This document shows, one piece after another, positions 1 to 11,434 of a stretch of 64,000 nucleotides of DNA. The stretch comes from Leishmania martiniquensis (Eukaryota > Euglenozoa > Kinetoplastea > Trypanosomatida > Trypanosomatidae), in assembly GCF_017916325.1 (NCBI RefSeq), contig NC_090139.1, forward strand, positions 124,001 through 188,000. Direction: 5' to 3'. The notes beneath the pieces were generated by a model that did no database searches, was not told where the DNA came from, and worked only from the letters and a program-made list of their open reading frames with translations. A program made the translations under genes and the position numbers. The number at the start of each line of letters is the position of its first letter. The first letter of the stretch is position 1.

Positions 1-1944
1 CCGCGCATGCAACGCCAAACCAAAGCGCAAAGGTATGCCCAGCAGCCGCCTTAAAGTTCCCAGACGTGGGGCCCCGCATGACACTTTATAGCGCATGGTC
101 TTCGGCACCCGACCCCTTACCGGCGAAAAGCCCCCCGGGTACTTTTCTTGCTGCTGGGCGGGCGGTTAGGAACACAGAACGGGGGCAGGCCGGTTCGTTC
201 TCGTTCGCCGTGTTGGTTCTACAGCTGGGGGGAAAGCCCTGGTCATGGGCGGCCCTTTTCGCCGCTTCGGGGTGGCCGGGTGGGGTTTTCGTGCCTGCGG
301 CGTGTCGAAGCAAAAAAAAAAAAAATTGCCCCGCGTGGCGGACCGACGGGGAGGGGGCCACGAAGGAGCACCCACCGGAGGCGGCACGCCGGCGGGCGGC
401 GCGTTTTGTTGTGCGCGTCCTGCTTTGGGCGCGCCGCGTGTCTTTTTTTATGGCCCGGGGGTCGGTGGGGGAGGGGGGCGTGGGGCGGCGCGCCTGGCAA
501 CGTGTCGTTTGGAAGAACAAGAACCCGCCGGTTTTGATGGTGGAAACCTTGGTTTGGTGGGTGGGTGTTTGGCGGGGCCTAACCCACACAAAGGCGCCCG
601 GCGCGTCCGGGAAACCTTTTGCCTTCGTGGGTTTAGGGTGCTGGGGGGGGCGCGGTCGTTTCTTCCGGGGGGCTTGGGGTGATCGCCCTGGGGAAAGGGG
701 CCGGCGCTGGAAACATATGGTTCTATAAAGAAAGTTTGCCCCTGGCGTTAAACCGCTCGATCTGCCATCATGCGGCTGATGTAAAAGAAAATGGCATACG
801 CAGCCCTCGGCCGTCGCCCAAGGAAAGGTGCTTGTGGGGCTGGGGCGCGTTGGGGGGGCTGCGGGTGGGCCCCCCCAAACGACGGCAAAACCGCATAGCC
901 AAGGGCGCCCCAGGGGGCAGAAAAAAGATCAAGGAGGCGCACCCGCCAAAGGCGCTCACAAACCCATCGGGGTGGGGAGGGGGGTGCAAATAAAAGAGAA
1001 TGGGGGGGCTGGGGTGGGTAGCGCGAAGGTGGGCCGGTGGCGGCCGGGGGGGGCCACTGCACAGATTGGGTGGTGGTGGTGGGCGTGCCAAAAGGGGGTT
1101 CTGTGCGTGTTTAATTGGGGATAAATTGCACCCTGTGGGCAGGCAAACTGCGAAGAAGCCTGGCATTGGCGACCGCCTTTGTGTGTGAACTATCCGCGGC
1201 GGCGTGCTGTGCGAGTTGGGGTGGTGGTGGCGGCTGCTTCAGCTCAATGCCCGTTTGACGTGTGACGGCGCATTGCCTCTCCCCCCCAAGCCCGCCATGC
1301 CATGGAAGGGGTAATGGGGCTGCGTCTGCGTGGGTTGGGGCTTAACGCGTTGCGCGGCCGCGGGTGGCGGTGGTGGTGCGGTTTGGGGGGTGCTCTGTCG
1401 CAGGGCTGCCGTTAGGGGTCTCTTTTGGTGCCAGAATGGGGCGTTCTCTCGCCAGGGGCCATCCTGGCCGCCTTTTCGACAAATAAAAGCGTGGGGGCCC
1501 CCAATTGCTCATCACCGGCGGGCGTCCTCGTGGCCCGGGTCTGGCTGGTGCCGCCGGGGGGTCGCCTGCGTTTTGGGGGCCGGTGCGCGGCCCCACCCAT
1601 CGCCATACGGGGGCGCTTTTGCGTGTTGGTATCGTAAAATGCCTGTGGTGGGGCGCTCGGCGGCTTGCTTTTGCGGTGGTGCCGGGCCGGGCTGCGGGTG
1701 GGTGCGTTCGGTTCATCCGCGTGGCGGGGTGCCGAGGCGGGTCGGCCGGCCCGCTCTGGCCGGGGGCCGGGTCGCGGCGCGCGCGTGTTTGGCCCTTCTG
1801 GGCGGGAAAAGGGGCGCGGGGTTGTGTGGGGGAATTGGCGCCATTGCTGGGCGGGTTTTTTCTCTACGCGGAGGGGTGTTGCTTGGTGCCTGTCCCCTTG
1901 CGGCGTTTTTTTTTAGAGGCGCGTAAAGGGGGGGGGGCCGGCGC
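1..1944. repeat. 4037-bp GC-rich tandem repeat, copy A, G/T-rich half
   Basis: This stretch is repeated at 4038-5967. The two copies match base for base in the parts I compared, apart from length differences in homopolymer runs, and copy B is 14 bp shorter. Examples are T7 versus T6 near 447, G8 versus G6 near 1056, C7 versus C6 near 1281 and T9A versus T6 near 1906. The plus strand is strongly G/T-rich from about 180 onwards and full of G runs. Long open frames exist only because stop codons are rare at this GC content. They shift between the two copies at the homopolymer differences, so I see no conserved protein. The array starts before the window. Confidence 0.9.
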
Positions 1945-4037
1945 GCCCGCCCCCCAACAGAGCGGGGAAGCCACACGCCGACTGGGCGCAAGCTGATCAG
2001 CCGGAAAAGCCTAAAAAAATGTACTCACCGCAGCAAACGCACACCACAAGCAGAAAGTAGGAAACGGCAAATGCAAACCCTTGGGCCCCAAGCGCCAGGG
2101 CGCATTTCGCCTAAGCGTGGCGGCGGCCGCGCCGGTGAAGACCCCCGTTTTTCCCGCTGAGAGCGAAAGAAATCCCACGGGGCAGGCGCCCCCAAAGCCC
2201 CTTTAGAGCCGCGGGAAAGGGCGGCTGAGAGGAGAAAAAAGCCCCTGCCCCGCCCCCGGCCGTGGGCAGTTCGAATGGGGAGCATTATTTCGAGCAAAAG
2301 TAAGGGCGTTTGGGCATGGAATATCCAGGCCCAATTTTCTGGCGCCGGCGCGGCCCAAAGCCCGGCCCCGGCGCCCCCCCGTGGCAAAAAACAAAGCGGA
2401 CAGCCACGCCGCCGACGGGGCGCACCCCGAAGAGACCACCCCCCCGCTAACAAAGCGCGAAACCGTAGCCGGCGACCCCACTTGCGCAGTTCTGCCGTAC
2501 AAAACGCCGCGCGCCAAGATCAGAAGAAGAGGCCCAAGTCTTCCCTCGGCGCATGGGAGCGGGGCCATCGTCTTTTTTACGCATTTAGAAAGACGGAGCC
2601 CCCGGCAAAAGAGAAACATGAACATTTTTTAATGATAGGGTCGACCACTTTGTACGGCAGACGCCCCCTGGCCTCGCAGCCAAGAAAAGGATCCCCAGAA
2701 TTCACCCGCCGCGGTTGAAGCGTATTTTCCGGCTACCAAGGCCTGAAAAATGCTCGTGACACCGGCACAAAACCTGGCCTCCTGAATTTGGAAAACAAAG
2801 GTAAGGAGATGGGGGGGGGGTGTTCTTGAACACCTTTAATGTCAAGGCGATTTCCTCATGCGCAAAGCGGCTTTTTCACCCGCCTGGAAATGAAGGGAAA
2901 TTTAAAGGTCGCGCCCGCCAAAAAGAAAAGAGGGGGATTTCCCTGAAAGCAATTTGGCGCCCCACCCAGCACCCCAAACACGGCGGGAGCCTGGGACCGC
3001 ACTTTGCCTTCCAAACAGAAAACCCCGCCCCGCCCTCTCCCTCAGAACATGCGGTGGCTTGTTTCGTCGCCGAAGGGCCTCGGGCCAGTGGCTCCGGGGG
3101 GTCGCGGCCAAAGGGGGGGGCCCAAACACCGCCGCAAAACGGCCCCCGAAAAACCCCATAAGAACAACACGCCCCCAAAAAGCACCCCCCACACACCCAC
3201 AAAGGAGCAGATCGCGGGGAAAAAGTTAAGAAGCTTTTTTGCCAGGTCTTAGGAATCAGAAGCGGGGTTGGCGAAAAGAACCCCCCGGCCCGCCCGGCCC
3301 CGGCGGCCCCCGCAGGAGGGACCCCGACGCCCCACGCCGAAAAACCCCCCGCCCCCAGCCAACACCCCACAGAGGGAAGGAGCGCGCCCGAGCCCACACA
3401 GGGCCAGGACAAAAACAACCCCCCCCCCCCAGCGCAAAAGTGATCACGAGCACGCCGGCCCTCGTCCTGGGAGCCCCCCTCCCCTGCGCTGGCGGGGCGC
3501 ACCTCGCCGAGGCCGGCGCGTTTGCCCCGCTCGTGCACCCCGCCCTTCGTTTTCGGGGCGCTCTTGTGCCGTTTCGCTGCCTCGGGGTGGTGGCGAGGGT
3601 GTCCCCGCGCCCCGGGCTTCGGGCCCCCCGGGCGCTGGGAAAACGGCGGCGGCCGCGGGGCGGGCGCGGCTTTTCTTTTTGCCGGCTGGCCGGCCCCGCC
3701 GGCCAGGGGGGGCACCCCCCGGCACCCCGCAGCCAGAAAACACCAGTGGCGGGGCCCCCAAAAGCCCAGGGCGCCCCCACACAACGCCAGGAAACACCCG
3801 CAAAACCAAGGGGACAGCGGGCGAAGGGCCCGCAAAAGACACGCATATGGAAACGAAAAAAGCGCATGAGGCACTTGGGGGAAGATGCTCGAAAAAATGA
3901 AAGCCGGCAAAGTGCCCAGCCGTGGGTCGTGCCTAAGGCTTTTGCTTTGGACAACGCCCAGGCGAATCCCGTGGCCCTGCCTGGCGCGGTGCCTTCAAGC
4001 AGCGGGCAGCCAAAGAAAGGCCTAAGAAGGATTTCCG
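1945..4037. repeat. 4037-bp repeat unit, A/C-rich half (single copy here)
   Basis: This completes the repeat unit. Base 1 of the window recurs at 4038, so the period is 4037 bp. The plus strand switches from G/T-rich to A/C-rich near 1944. I recognise no rRNA, tRNA, spliced-leader RNA, telomeric hexamer or protein domain. A 120-bp piece at 3471-3590 resembles the end of the lectin-like gene at 7889. Open frames at 2876-3910 (minus) and 3239-4570 (plus) are low-complexity and look like by-products of composition. Confidence 0.75.
3471..3590 (-). pseudogene. Degenerate fragment related to the 3' end of the first lectin-like gene
   Basis: On the minus strand this piece aligns with 7833-7963, the last codons and first downstream bases of the lectin-like gene at 7889-8683. 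Both read KGGVHE at the end of the frame. The TGA stop there is CGG here, after which the shared frame continues as GKRxGLGExRPA. Match over about 90 bases is roughly three quarters by eye, and most differences raise GC. I see no signal peptide, lectin domain or membrane segment of this family in the repeat unit. It is a fragment, not a gene. Confidence 0.6.
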
Positions 4038-5967
4038 CCGCGCATGCAACGCCAAACCAAAGCGCAAAGGTATGCCCAGCAGCCGCCTTAAAGTTCCCAG
4101 ACGTGGGGCCCCGCATGACACTTTATAGCGCATGGTCTTCGGCACCCGACCCCTTACCGGCGAAAAGCCCCCCGGGTACTTTTCTTGCTGCTGGGCGGGC
4201 GGTTAGGAACACAGAACGGGGGCAGGCCGGTTCGTTCTCGTTCGCCGTGTTGGTTCTACAGCTGGGGGGAAAGCCCTGGTCATGGGCGGCCCTTTTCGCC
4301 GCTTCGGGGTGGCCGGGTGGGGTTTTCGTGCCTGCGGCGTGTCGAAGCAAAAAAAAAAAAAATTGCCCCGCGTGGCGGACCGACGGGGAGGGGGCCACGA
4401 AGGAGCACCCACCGGAGGCGGCACGCCGGCGGGCGGCGCGTTTTGTTGTGCGCGTCCTGCTTTGGGCGCGCCGCGTGTCTTTTTTATGGCCCGGGGTCGG
4501 TGGGGAGGGGGCGTGGGGCGGCGCGCCTGGCAACGTGTCGTTTGGAAGAACAAGAACCCGCCGGTTTTGATGGTGGAAACCTTGGTTTGGTGGGTGGGTG
4601 TTTGGCGGGGCCTAACCCACACAAAGGCGCCCGGCGCGTCCGGGAAACCTTTTGCCTTCGTGGGTTTAGGGTGCTGGGGGGGGCGCGGTCGTTTCTTCCG
4701 GGGGGCTTGGGGTGATCGCCCTGGGGAAAGGGGCCGGCGCTGGAAACATATGGTTCTATAAAGAAAGTTTGCCCCTGGCGTTAAACCGCTCGATCTGCCA
4801 TCATGCGGCTGATGTAAAAGAAAATGGCATACGCAGCCCTCGGCCGTCGCCCAAGGAAAGGTGCTTGTGGGGCTGGGGCGCGTTGGGGGGGCTGCGGGTG
4901 GGCCCCCCCAAACGACGGCAAAACCGCATAGCCAAGGGCGCCCCAGGGGGCAGAAAAAAGATCAAGGAGGCGCACCCGCCAAAGGCGCTCACAAACCCAT
5001 CGGGGTGGGGAGGGGGGTGCAAATAAAAGAGAATGGGGGGGCTGGGGTGGGTAGCGCGAAGGTGGGCCGGTGGCGGCCGGGGGGCCACTGCACAGATTGG
5101 GTGGTGGTGGTGGGCGTGCCAAAAGGGGGTTCTGTGCGTGTTTAATTGGGGATAAATTGCACCCTGTGGGCAGGCAAACTGCGAAGAAGCCTGGCATTGG
5201 CGACCGCCTTTGTGTGTGAACTATCCGCGGCGGCGTGCTGTGCGAGTTGGGGTGGTGGTGGCGGCTGCTTCAGCTCAATGCCCGTTTGACGTGTGACGGC
5301 GCATTGCCTCTCCCCCCAAGCCCGCCATGCCATGGAAGGGGTAATGGGGCTGCGTCTGCGTGGGTTGGGGCTTAACGCGTTGCGCGGCCGCGGGTGGCGG
5401 TGGTGGTGCGGTTTGGGGGTGCTCTGTCGCAGGGCTGCCGTTAGGGGTCTCTTTGGTGCCAGAATGGGGCGTTCTCTCGCCAGGGGCCATCCTGGCCGCC
5501 TTTTCGACAAATAAAAGCGTGGGGGCCCCCAATTGCTCATCACCGGCGGGCGTCCTCGTGGCCCGGGTCTGGCTGGTGCCGCCGGGGGGTCGCCTGCGTT
5601 TTGGGGGCCGGTGCGCGGCCCCACCCATCGCCATACGGGGGCGCTTTTGCGTGTTGGTATCGTAAAATGCCTGTGGTGGGGCGCTCGGCGGCTTGCTTTT
5701 GCGGTGGTGCCGGGCCGGGCTGCGGGTGGGTGCGTTCGGTTCATCCGCGTGGCGGGGTGCCGAGGCGGGTCGGCCGGCCCGCTCTGGCCGGGGGCCGGGT
5801 CGCGGCGCGCGCGTGTTTGGCCCTTCTGGGCGGGAAAAGGGGCGCGGGGTTGTGTGGGGGAATTGGCGCCATTGCTGGGCGGGTTTTTTCTCTACGCGGA
5901 GGGGTGTTGCTTGGTGCCTGTCCCCTTGCGGCGTTTTTTGAGGCGCGTAAAGGGGGGGGGCCGGCGC
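4038..5967. repeat. 4037-bp GC-rich tandem repeat, copy B (truncated)
   Basis: This is the second copy of 1-1944. Homology stops abruptly after the shared CCGGCGC at 1938-1944 and 5961-5967. Beyond that, copy A runs on into the A/C-rich half and copy B runs into ordinary single-copy DNA. Position 5967 is therefore the right boundary of the array. Confidence 0.9.
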
Positions 5968-7888
5968 CGGGATGTCGGCATGCGGCGCGGCCTCCCCGGC
6001 CCAGGGGAGGGGGGTGGCGGTTGTATGGCCGCGCGCCCCCACGCGTAAGAGAGACGGGTGGGCGTTTGGTGGTGGTGAAGGGGATTTTTTTTGCCTTTTC
6101 CCAAGTGCCCATTATGTGCAATACGGGTGGGGCGCCAGAGCGCGCACTGCCACACGACTCTTCCGACGCAGCGCCGCCATTCGCAGCGATGCGTCGTCCT
6201 GGCCTCGCCATGTCGTGGGTGCTGGATGCTTTCCCGAGCAGGAGGAGTTCGGCATGGGCGGGGGGGAGGGCAGAGAGCGAGTAGAAAACACAAGGGGAGG
6301 GGGAATGAGGAGACAGCATCCTGCCATGAGGGTGGGGGCCCGCGGAGCGACAGGGGGTGGTGTGCAAAAATGGGGAAAGCATGGGAGAGGGGGAAAAGAG
6401 GGGTGTGCACATTGGGGAAAAGGCGAGGAGGCTCAAGACGGACGCCGTCGGCGCCGCATTTAGCTCCGTCACAGGTCCCTCCCCCATCCCCTCACGACGA
6501 AGAGAGAAGCAATGCGCGCTGGCAACGGTGAGAAAAGGAGGAATGGGTGGGGGAGGGGTGGGCGTGTGCGGCGGAGGCGCGCGCCAGACGTTTGTAGAGA
6601 TGGAGGGCGGGGGAAAGAAACGCAGCGCGCCAAAGACGCCGCCCCCCCTTTCCTCTTCCTATCCGCAAAGCCGCAAAGAAAAGGAGGCGTCGGGCGCGTG
6701 TGGGGTAGACGGCGGTCCCCCATGCGAATGCGATGCAGCAGACGCGGGGAGGGCGGAGGGGGGCGTCTGCCGATTCTTCCTCGGCAGCCAGCGGCCGAGG
6801 GATATGCATCGAAGAGGGCAAGACGCCAAGCGCTCTTTCTCTTTGCTGCTCACCCGCGCTATCCCTCAGTCCCCTTCCCTCCTCCCCCCTCTTCCATGGA
6901 CCGCGCCGGCCCACCAGAGCCAGCGAATGGCTACACCATCAAGAAAGCTGTCCAGCCATGCGCGGGAGCAGTGGCAACATCGACAAGGCCGAGGTAGGGG
7001 GGGAATCACCGAGGGGTACGGGGGCGCCCGCGAAGGAGCGACACGATCCGCCCTCAGGACACACACACACACACACGCACGCACGCGGAGCCCCCTCCTT
7101 TCTTCAGGTGAAAAAAAAGGGGGGGGGGAGGGAGGGAGAGGTGGAGATCAAGACGACGGAGAGGGACCAGATTCGCTATTGAAGAAGCAACTGTGAAACA
7201 GCAGTGAAGGGCGAAGGAGGAGAAGGTAACGCACTCGCCACCACCACCGCTGCTTCCCACTTGCGCTATCCGCGCACACGCGTCTGCTGTACATGCACAA
7301 TCGACACGAGGATTAGTCGCTTAAGGCGATTCAAAAACCAGCAAAGAATATGCGCACACACGCGCACCCAAGAAGGAAAGCGCGAGGCGCCCCCGAGGCA
7401 GTGGGTGGGTGTAGGGCGGCACTTCGCGCATGCGACCGCCCCCGCGGCCACACGCACACTCTTACACAAACGAAGTGCGCACGCGCCATGTGCTCGCGTG
7501 CGCCGCGCTTGCCTCAGGGCCCCTCTTCTGAGCACGTGGCGTCGCGAGGGGGAAGACGACACACGCCCAGACACACATGTGGCTGCAATAAGTGCATGAA
7601 TGGAGGTGATCCGACGATGACTGATGAGGCAGTGTGTGGGCGGCTCTGTGTGTGGGGAGGGGCGGCCGCGGGAGTGCGTGGGGGTGCATGAACCGGCACG
7701 GGCAACATGCGCGCACGTGTTCGCACGCCTGCGCAGCTTCGCGCGGGCTCCTCAGCAGATCTTCTGTCGGTTTGTGCTGGCGGTGCTGGCGGGCTGCGGG
7801 GCTGTTGTGTGGGGCCGGGGGTGGGCGCGGGCGGCGCCCCTCCCCCTCTTCTGGCGGGGCGCCCCTCGCCCAGGCCTTCGCGTTTGCC
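5968..7888. other. Gene-free spacer, probable 3' UTR of the first lectin-like gene
   Basis: No convincing gene is visible. The stretch holds one near-exact dispersed repeat (6125-6271), GA-rich and G-rich tracts and a CA run near 7060-7080. Since transcription is expected leftwards, it should be the 3' untranslated and downstream region of the gene ending at 7889. Small plus-strand open frames here lack recognisable motifs. Confidence 0.6.
6125..6271 (+). repeat. Dispersed 147-bp repeat, copy 1 (SIDER-like candidate)
   Basis: This is almost identical to 24061-24208, about 18 kb away, with a shorter diverged relative at 12081-12160. The shared core runs from a GGGGCGCC start through GCCACACGACTC and CAGCGATGCGTCG to GGAGGAGTTCGGCATGGGC. 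Dispersed, noncoding, intergenic and short, it fits the kind of degenerate retroposon remnant known as SIDER in Leishmania. That family assignment is inference from position and type, not from a consensus match. Confidence 0.7.
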
Positions 7889-8683
7889 TCACTCGTGCAC
7901 GCCACCTTTTGCGTTCGGCGCGCCCTCGGTGACAGAAGTCTTGTGCGACTGCTGAGAAAAGGAGCGGCTGGTGCTAGACACGGCGTCGCTCTCACTGTCG
8001 CTGTGACTACTGCCACTTCTGGCAGCGGTGGCGCGGGCACTGCGCTCCTCGTGCGAGCCTGTGGTTCGCACTGACGCCTCCCCCTTAACTGGCGCACGAT
8101 CGGTCAAGACATCGACGCTGTCCCGCTCCTTTTTGCAGCAGTAGCAGCAGTAGCAAGTGACGCCGATGCCGACGCCAAGGGCAACTCCCAGTACAATGAG
8201 GAGGATGGACCACCACGGAAAATCTTTCTTGTCGCCTGTCCCCGAGTCGGGAGGTGGGCTGTTGTCGTAACTGCAGCCGACCGCGAGCGGCCTTGTGCCG
8301 TCCACGTTCACCAAGCCGCCGAGGTCGCTGCTGTACACGGCGTACTTCACAGCCTCATCGCCCTTGGGATAGCCGGGCGCCCAGCTTTGTGACAGCACGA
8401 TGAGGCTGTCGATGGATTGCCACATCCAAAGGCTCCCATACTCGACGGCCGTGTACATCGCCGACACATACACCTCTTTAAAGCCTTTGCTACTCATTGC
8501 CGTGTACAGGGCTGATGCATCTCTCGTTGCTGGGAGAGACACCGGCCCAGCGCCGCTCTTCTCTGCCGAGCACGCCGCGGCCAACATGCTCACGCTGGAC
8601 CCTCCGCTGGGAGTGACGGTGACGCTGTCCGTGACAAAGGTGATGATGTCGGCGTGGACAGAGAGAGCTAAGAGGGATACCAT
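7889..8683 (-). CDS. C-type-lectin-like single-pass membrane protein 1
   Basis: The 264-residue product has a short hydrophobic N-terminus (MVSLLALSV), a C-type-lectin-like ectodomain, one membrane helix at about 156-178 starting FPWWSILLIVLG, and a Ser-rich cytoplasmic tail. Lectin-fold hallmarks are a tryptophan pair before the loop region, WAPGYP, and GGLVNVDG followed by a cysteine (VGCSY). Only the outer cysteine pair of the fold is kept. A cluster of cysteines (CYCCYCC) follows the helix and could be acylated. It is the most downstream of three tandem paralogues. The start is the first ATG after an in-frame stop upstream; a GTG two codons earlier was rejected. A surface location and ligand binding are inferred; canonical sugar-binding residues are not obvious. 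Confidence 0.8.
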   Translation of the reverse strand: MVSLLALSVHADIITFVTDSVTVTPSGGSSVSMLAAACSAEKSGAGPVSLPATRDASALYTAMSSKGFKEVYVSAMYTAVEYGSLWMWQSIDSLIVLSQSWAPGYPKGDEAVKYAVYSSDLGGLVNVDGTRPLAVGCSYDNSPPPDSGTGDKKDFPWWSILLIVLGVALGVGIGVTCYCCYCCKKERDSVDVLTDRAPVKGEASVRTTGSHEERSARATAARSGSSHSDSESDAVSSTSRSFSQQSHKTSVTEGAPNAKGGVHE

Positions 8684-10678
8684 AGGCACAGCACATGCGG
8701 CGAGGCGAGGTGCTGTGCTGCGGCCTACGACCAGTGGCGGCGTTGCTCACATCACGCTTCCCTCCCGCGTTGGCGAAAAGAAGTGCGCGCTGTGGTGCGT
8801 GTGCCTGTGCGAGCAAGCGGACGGCGTCAAAGACGAAGTGGTGCGGAGTGGAGAGAGAGAGATGGGCTTGTGCGCGAGAAAGCGGAGGGTTAGGGGGGAG
8901 CAGGAGTTGCGGCAATGATGAGCGCCACGTCCTCTCTTCTACACGAGCGTACCTCGGCCTCTGTCGGAGACCAATGTTCTGTGTGTGTGTGTGAAAGGGT
9001 ATCCAGTGAGAGGTGATGCAGGGCAAAGAAGGACAGAGGAGGTGCACAGGAGATAGAAGACGGCGTATTACCCACACCATACGGGTGGACGACAGAAAAG
9101 GCGCTGCTTCGTCCAACTCCATCCAGCGAGGCGCGCTGGCAAGCGGTAGAGGAGAGAGGAAGGCCTGTGTGCCAGTGCTAGGACACCTTGCGCGCGCGAG
9201 CACAAGCTCACAAGGAGGCATGCACAGAGACGCGGATACACACACACATTCCTCCCTCCGTCCGTTTCTGCGAGGGTTGCCCGTGCGTGCGTGTGTGTGT
9301 GTGTCCATGGGGTGAGGAGCAGAGGAAACGCCTTCGAAAAGGCGCTACCGTAAGACAGACTGCATTACGCGCTCCTATTCCCCTCGTGTGGTAAGCACAG
9401 GAACACTCGCACGCGTATGGGCCACACGCAGCATACGCTTCCTCTTGGCGCGTCGACCACATGGCGGGTGAGCGGGGTGGGTAGGTGTGCGTTCAGTGGG
9501 GGCGGGTGGGGGTCGCAAGGAGAAGCTAGAATGAGGAGGTAAAGAGGAAAGGGAGCCAATGAAACGGCACGCACAGGTGCCTCCTACACGAAAACCAATG
9601 ACAACGAGTGAGTCACATGGGGGCCCTGACCCTCTCCATCCCTCCCCCTCCCCCCCACACAGCGCTGTGGACAGAAGGGGAGAGGGGCGGGGGGAGAGGC
9701 AAAGAAAAAAAAATGAGGGCCACTTGAGACCATTAGTAACACACATACAGACACTCTGACATGCAAAGGCGTGGCACGGGTGCAATCACTTGACGAGGCC
9801 CGACCTAAAGATTATACACAGGCAGAGCACATGTCGGTGCGGGAGGTTCGATGGGGAAGAGAGGCAGAGAAGGTGTGTGTGTGTGGGCTGCGTACCACGG
9901 AGTTGGTGAGGCGATGTGGACCAAAGCTAAGGAGAGAGAGACAGAGAAGCGAGGAAAGGATGCGGGGGGCCGCTTACATTGTCACACACAAACACTAAAA
10001 GCCTCGCCAACGTGTGTTTCGTGTGTGTGTGTGTGCTGAGGTTTGCAGCCCTCACCCCTTTCCCCTTTCTCCGTCACCGACCACCCGTTCACCACATCCC
10101 CTCTCACTCTTTGCGCAGCGTCCCCTCCCCCAACTCAACCCCAAACAAGCAAGCAAGAACAATCCGCGCCCAAAAAAGGCGTGAGGGACGCCCTTGACAC
10201 GCATGAGCCAGAAAGAATATGTGTTCACATGTGCACACACACACACACATACACACAGTCACATCCACAGCCACAGACAGGCCGCTTTGCCCACGCCTCT
10301 GTAAGCGTGTGTATGTGTGTGTGTGCAGAAAAACGACATCAACTCCAAAGGTGGTGAGAAAAGACGGGAGTGAGGGAGGAAGGAAGGGGGGAGGGAGGGG
10401 GGAAGAGAAAGCAGCACAGGCTGTGTGGGCGAGGGTGAGTGGGGTGCCCGAGCGCGCATGTGCTGCTTTTACCACCACTACGAGTGGGGTGCGAGGGACG
10501 TGGACGAGGGAACAGCGACTCCGCCAGGGAAGCGGAGAGCAAAGATCCTGATGGCCCCCCCATCCCCCACTCGAAACTTCCGCCACTGCCAGCAGCACCG
10601 CGTCCTCTTCGTTCTGCCCCACCCCCTCTGCCTCTTTACATTACCCTCCACTGTAGCTGCCACCGGTGGAGGAGTCCG
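8684..10678. other. Intergenic spacer between lectin-like genes 1 and 2
   Basis: No gene is supported. Purine-rich runs near 8855-8905 on the plus strand read as pyrimidine tracts on the coding strand and could direct trans-splicing of the gene at 7889-8683. The rest holds GT and CA runs (9240-9300, 10022-10035, 10235-10260, 10305-10325) and GA-rich tracts, as in trypanosomatid UTRs. Confidence 0.6.
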
Positions 10679-11401
10679 TTACGCCACGACTCCAGGAGGC
10701 GAGCCATCGCGCTGACTCTCCCCCGCGAAGGAGGATGCGCTGCCGTCGGACTTGCGACTGCTCGTGCCGGCGCTGCCACCGTTATCGAAGGAGTCGTTGC
10801 GAAACGAGCACTCGCTGTCCTCGTCCTCTGTGTTGCTGCGCCTCTTCTTCCGCCAACAGCAGCAGCCAACGATGCCACCCACGAGGGCGACGACCACCGC
10901 AAGCACCACGATGAGAGTACCCCACCAAGGGAACCTCTTGGGTGGGCTGTCCTCAACCTTCTTCTCAGAGCTGCAGACGACCGGGTAGGTGTCGTAGCCG
11001 GCGCTGCTGATGAGACCCCCGTCCGTGGTGCTGTAGGCCGCGTACCTGTAGGTCGTGTGCGGCCCTGTCGGGTTACCGCTGGCCCATCGGCGGCTGTCCA
11101 CCAGCATTGTGGTTGCTTGGCTGCCCTCGTAGACGAACCAGAGCCACTGCCTGTCGGCGTTCAGGTACGCACTCACGTATGCCTCGGCCACCTTCTTTTC
11201 ACGCATGAGGTTCTCCACAATGCTCGTCATGGCGTCGGTGTAGACAGAGACCGGGGTGCTGCCGGCTTGCACCGCTGTGCACAGCGCCTGGAGCTGGTCG
11301 AAGCCAGAGAAAGGGACCTTTGAGTCGCTGGGCGCAAGGAACACGCCAGCGGACGCAATGCTGGAAGCGAGGCATATCACAAAGGAGGCGAGCGCCGCCA
11401 T
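10679..11401 (-). CDS. C-type-lectin-like single-pass membrane protein 2
   Basis: The 240-residue product opens with a clear signal peptide (MAALASFVICLASSIASA). A lectin-like ectodomain follows with conserved cysteines in LQALC and in PVVCSS, and the motif RYAAYSTTDGGL. The membrane helix is at about 157-180 (PFPWWGTLIVVLAVV), followed by CCCWRKKR and a Ser-rich tail. I chose the ATG at 11401 because a strong pyrimidine tract lies at 11449-11474 on the coding strand and the first AG after it is at 11436-11435, downstream of an earlier in-frame ATG at 11446. Starting at 11446 would add 15 residues. Helix, juxtamembrane cysteines and ectodomain spacing match the neighbours at 7889 and 13044. 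Confidence 0.8.
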   Translation of the reverse strand: MAALASFVICLASSIASAGVFLAPSDSKVPFSGFDQLQALCTAVQAGSTPVSVYTDAMTSIVENLMREKKVAEAYVSAYLNADRQWLWFVYEGSQATTMLVDSRRWASGNPTGPHTTYRYAAYSTTDGGLISSAGYDTYPVVCSSEKKVEDSPPKRFPWWGTLIVVLAVVVALVGGIVGCCCWRKKRRSNTEDEDSECSFRNDSFDNGGSAGTSSRKSDGSASSFAGESQRDGSPPGVVA

Positions 11402-11434
11402 CGTGGACGGCAGCGAGCCGGAGCGCCGGAGAGG

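Noticed and set aside
2876..3910. 344-residue minus-strand open frame in the repeat array
   Set aside because: Composition is dominated by Gly, Pro, Ala and Cys with no domain; only the short lectin-tail piece is recognisable. Stop codons are rare at this GC content.
3239..4570. 443-residue plus-strand open frame crossing the repeat junction
   Set aside because: It runs through the boundary between units and its frame is not kept in the other copy because of homopolymer differences.
1..5967. Telomere, subtelomeric repeat, rRNA or spliced-leader array
   Set aside because: No TTAGGG/CCCTAA series, no spliced-leader exon and no conserved rRNA blocks were seen.
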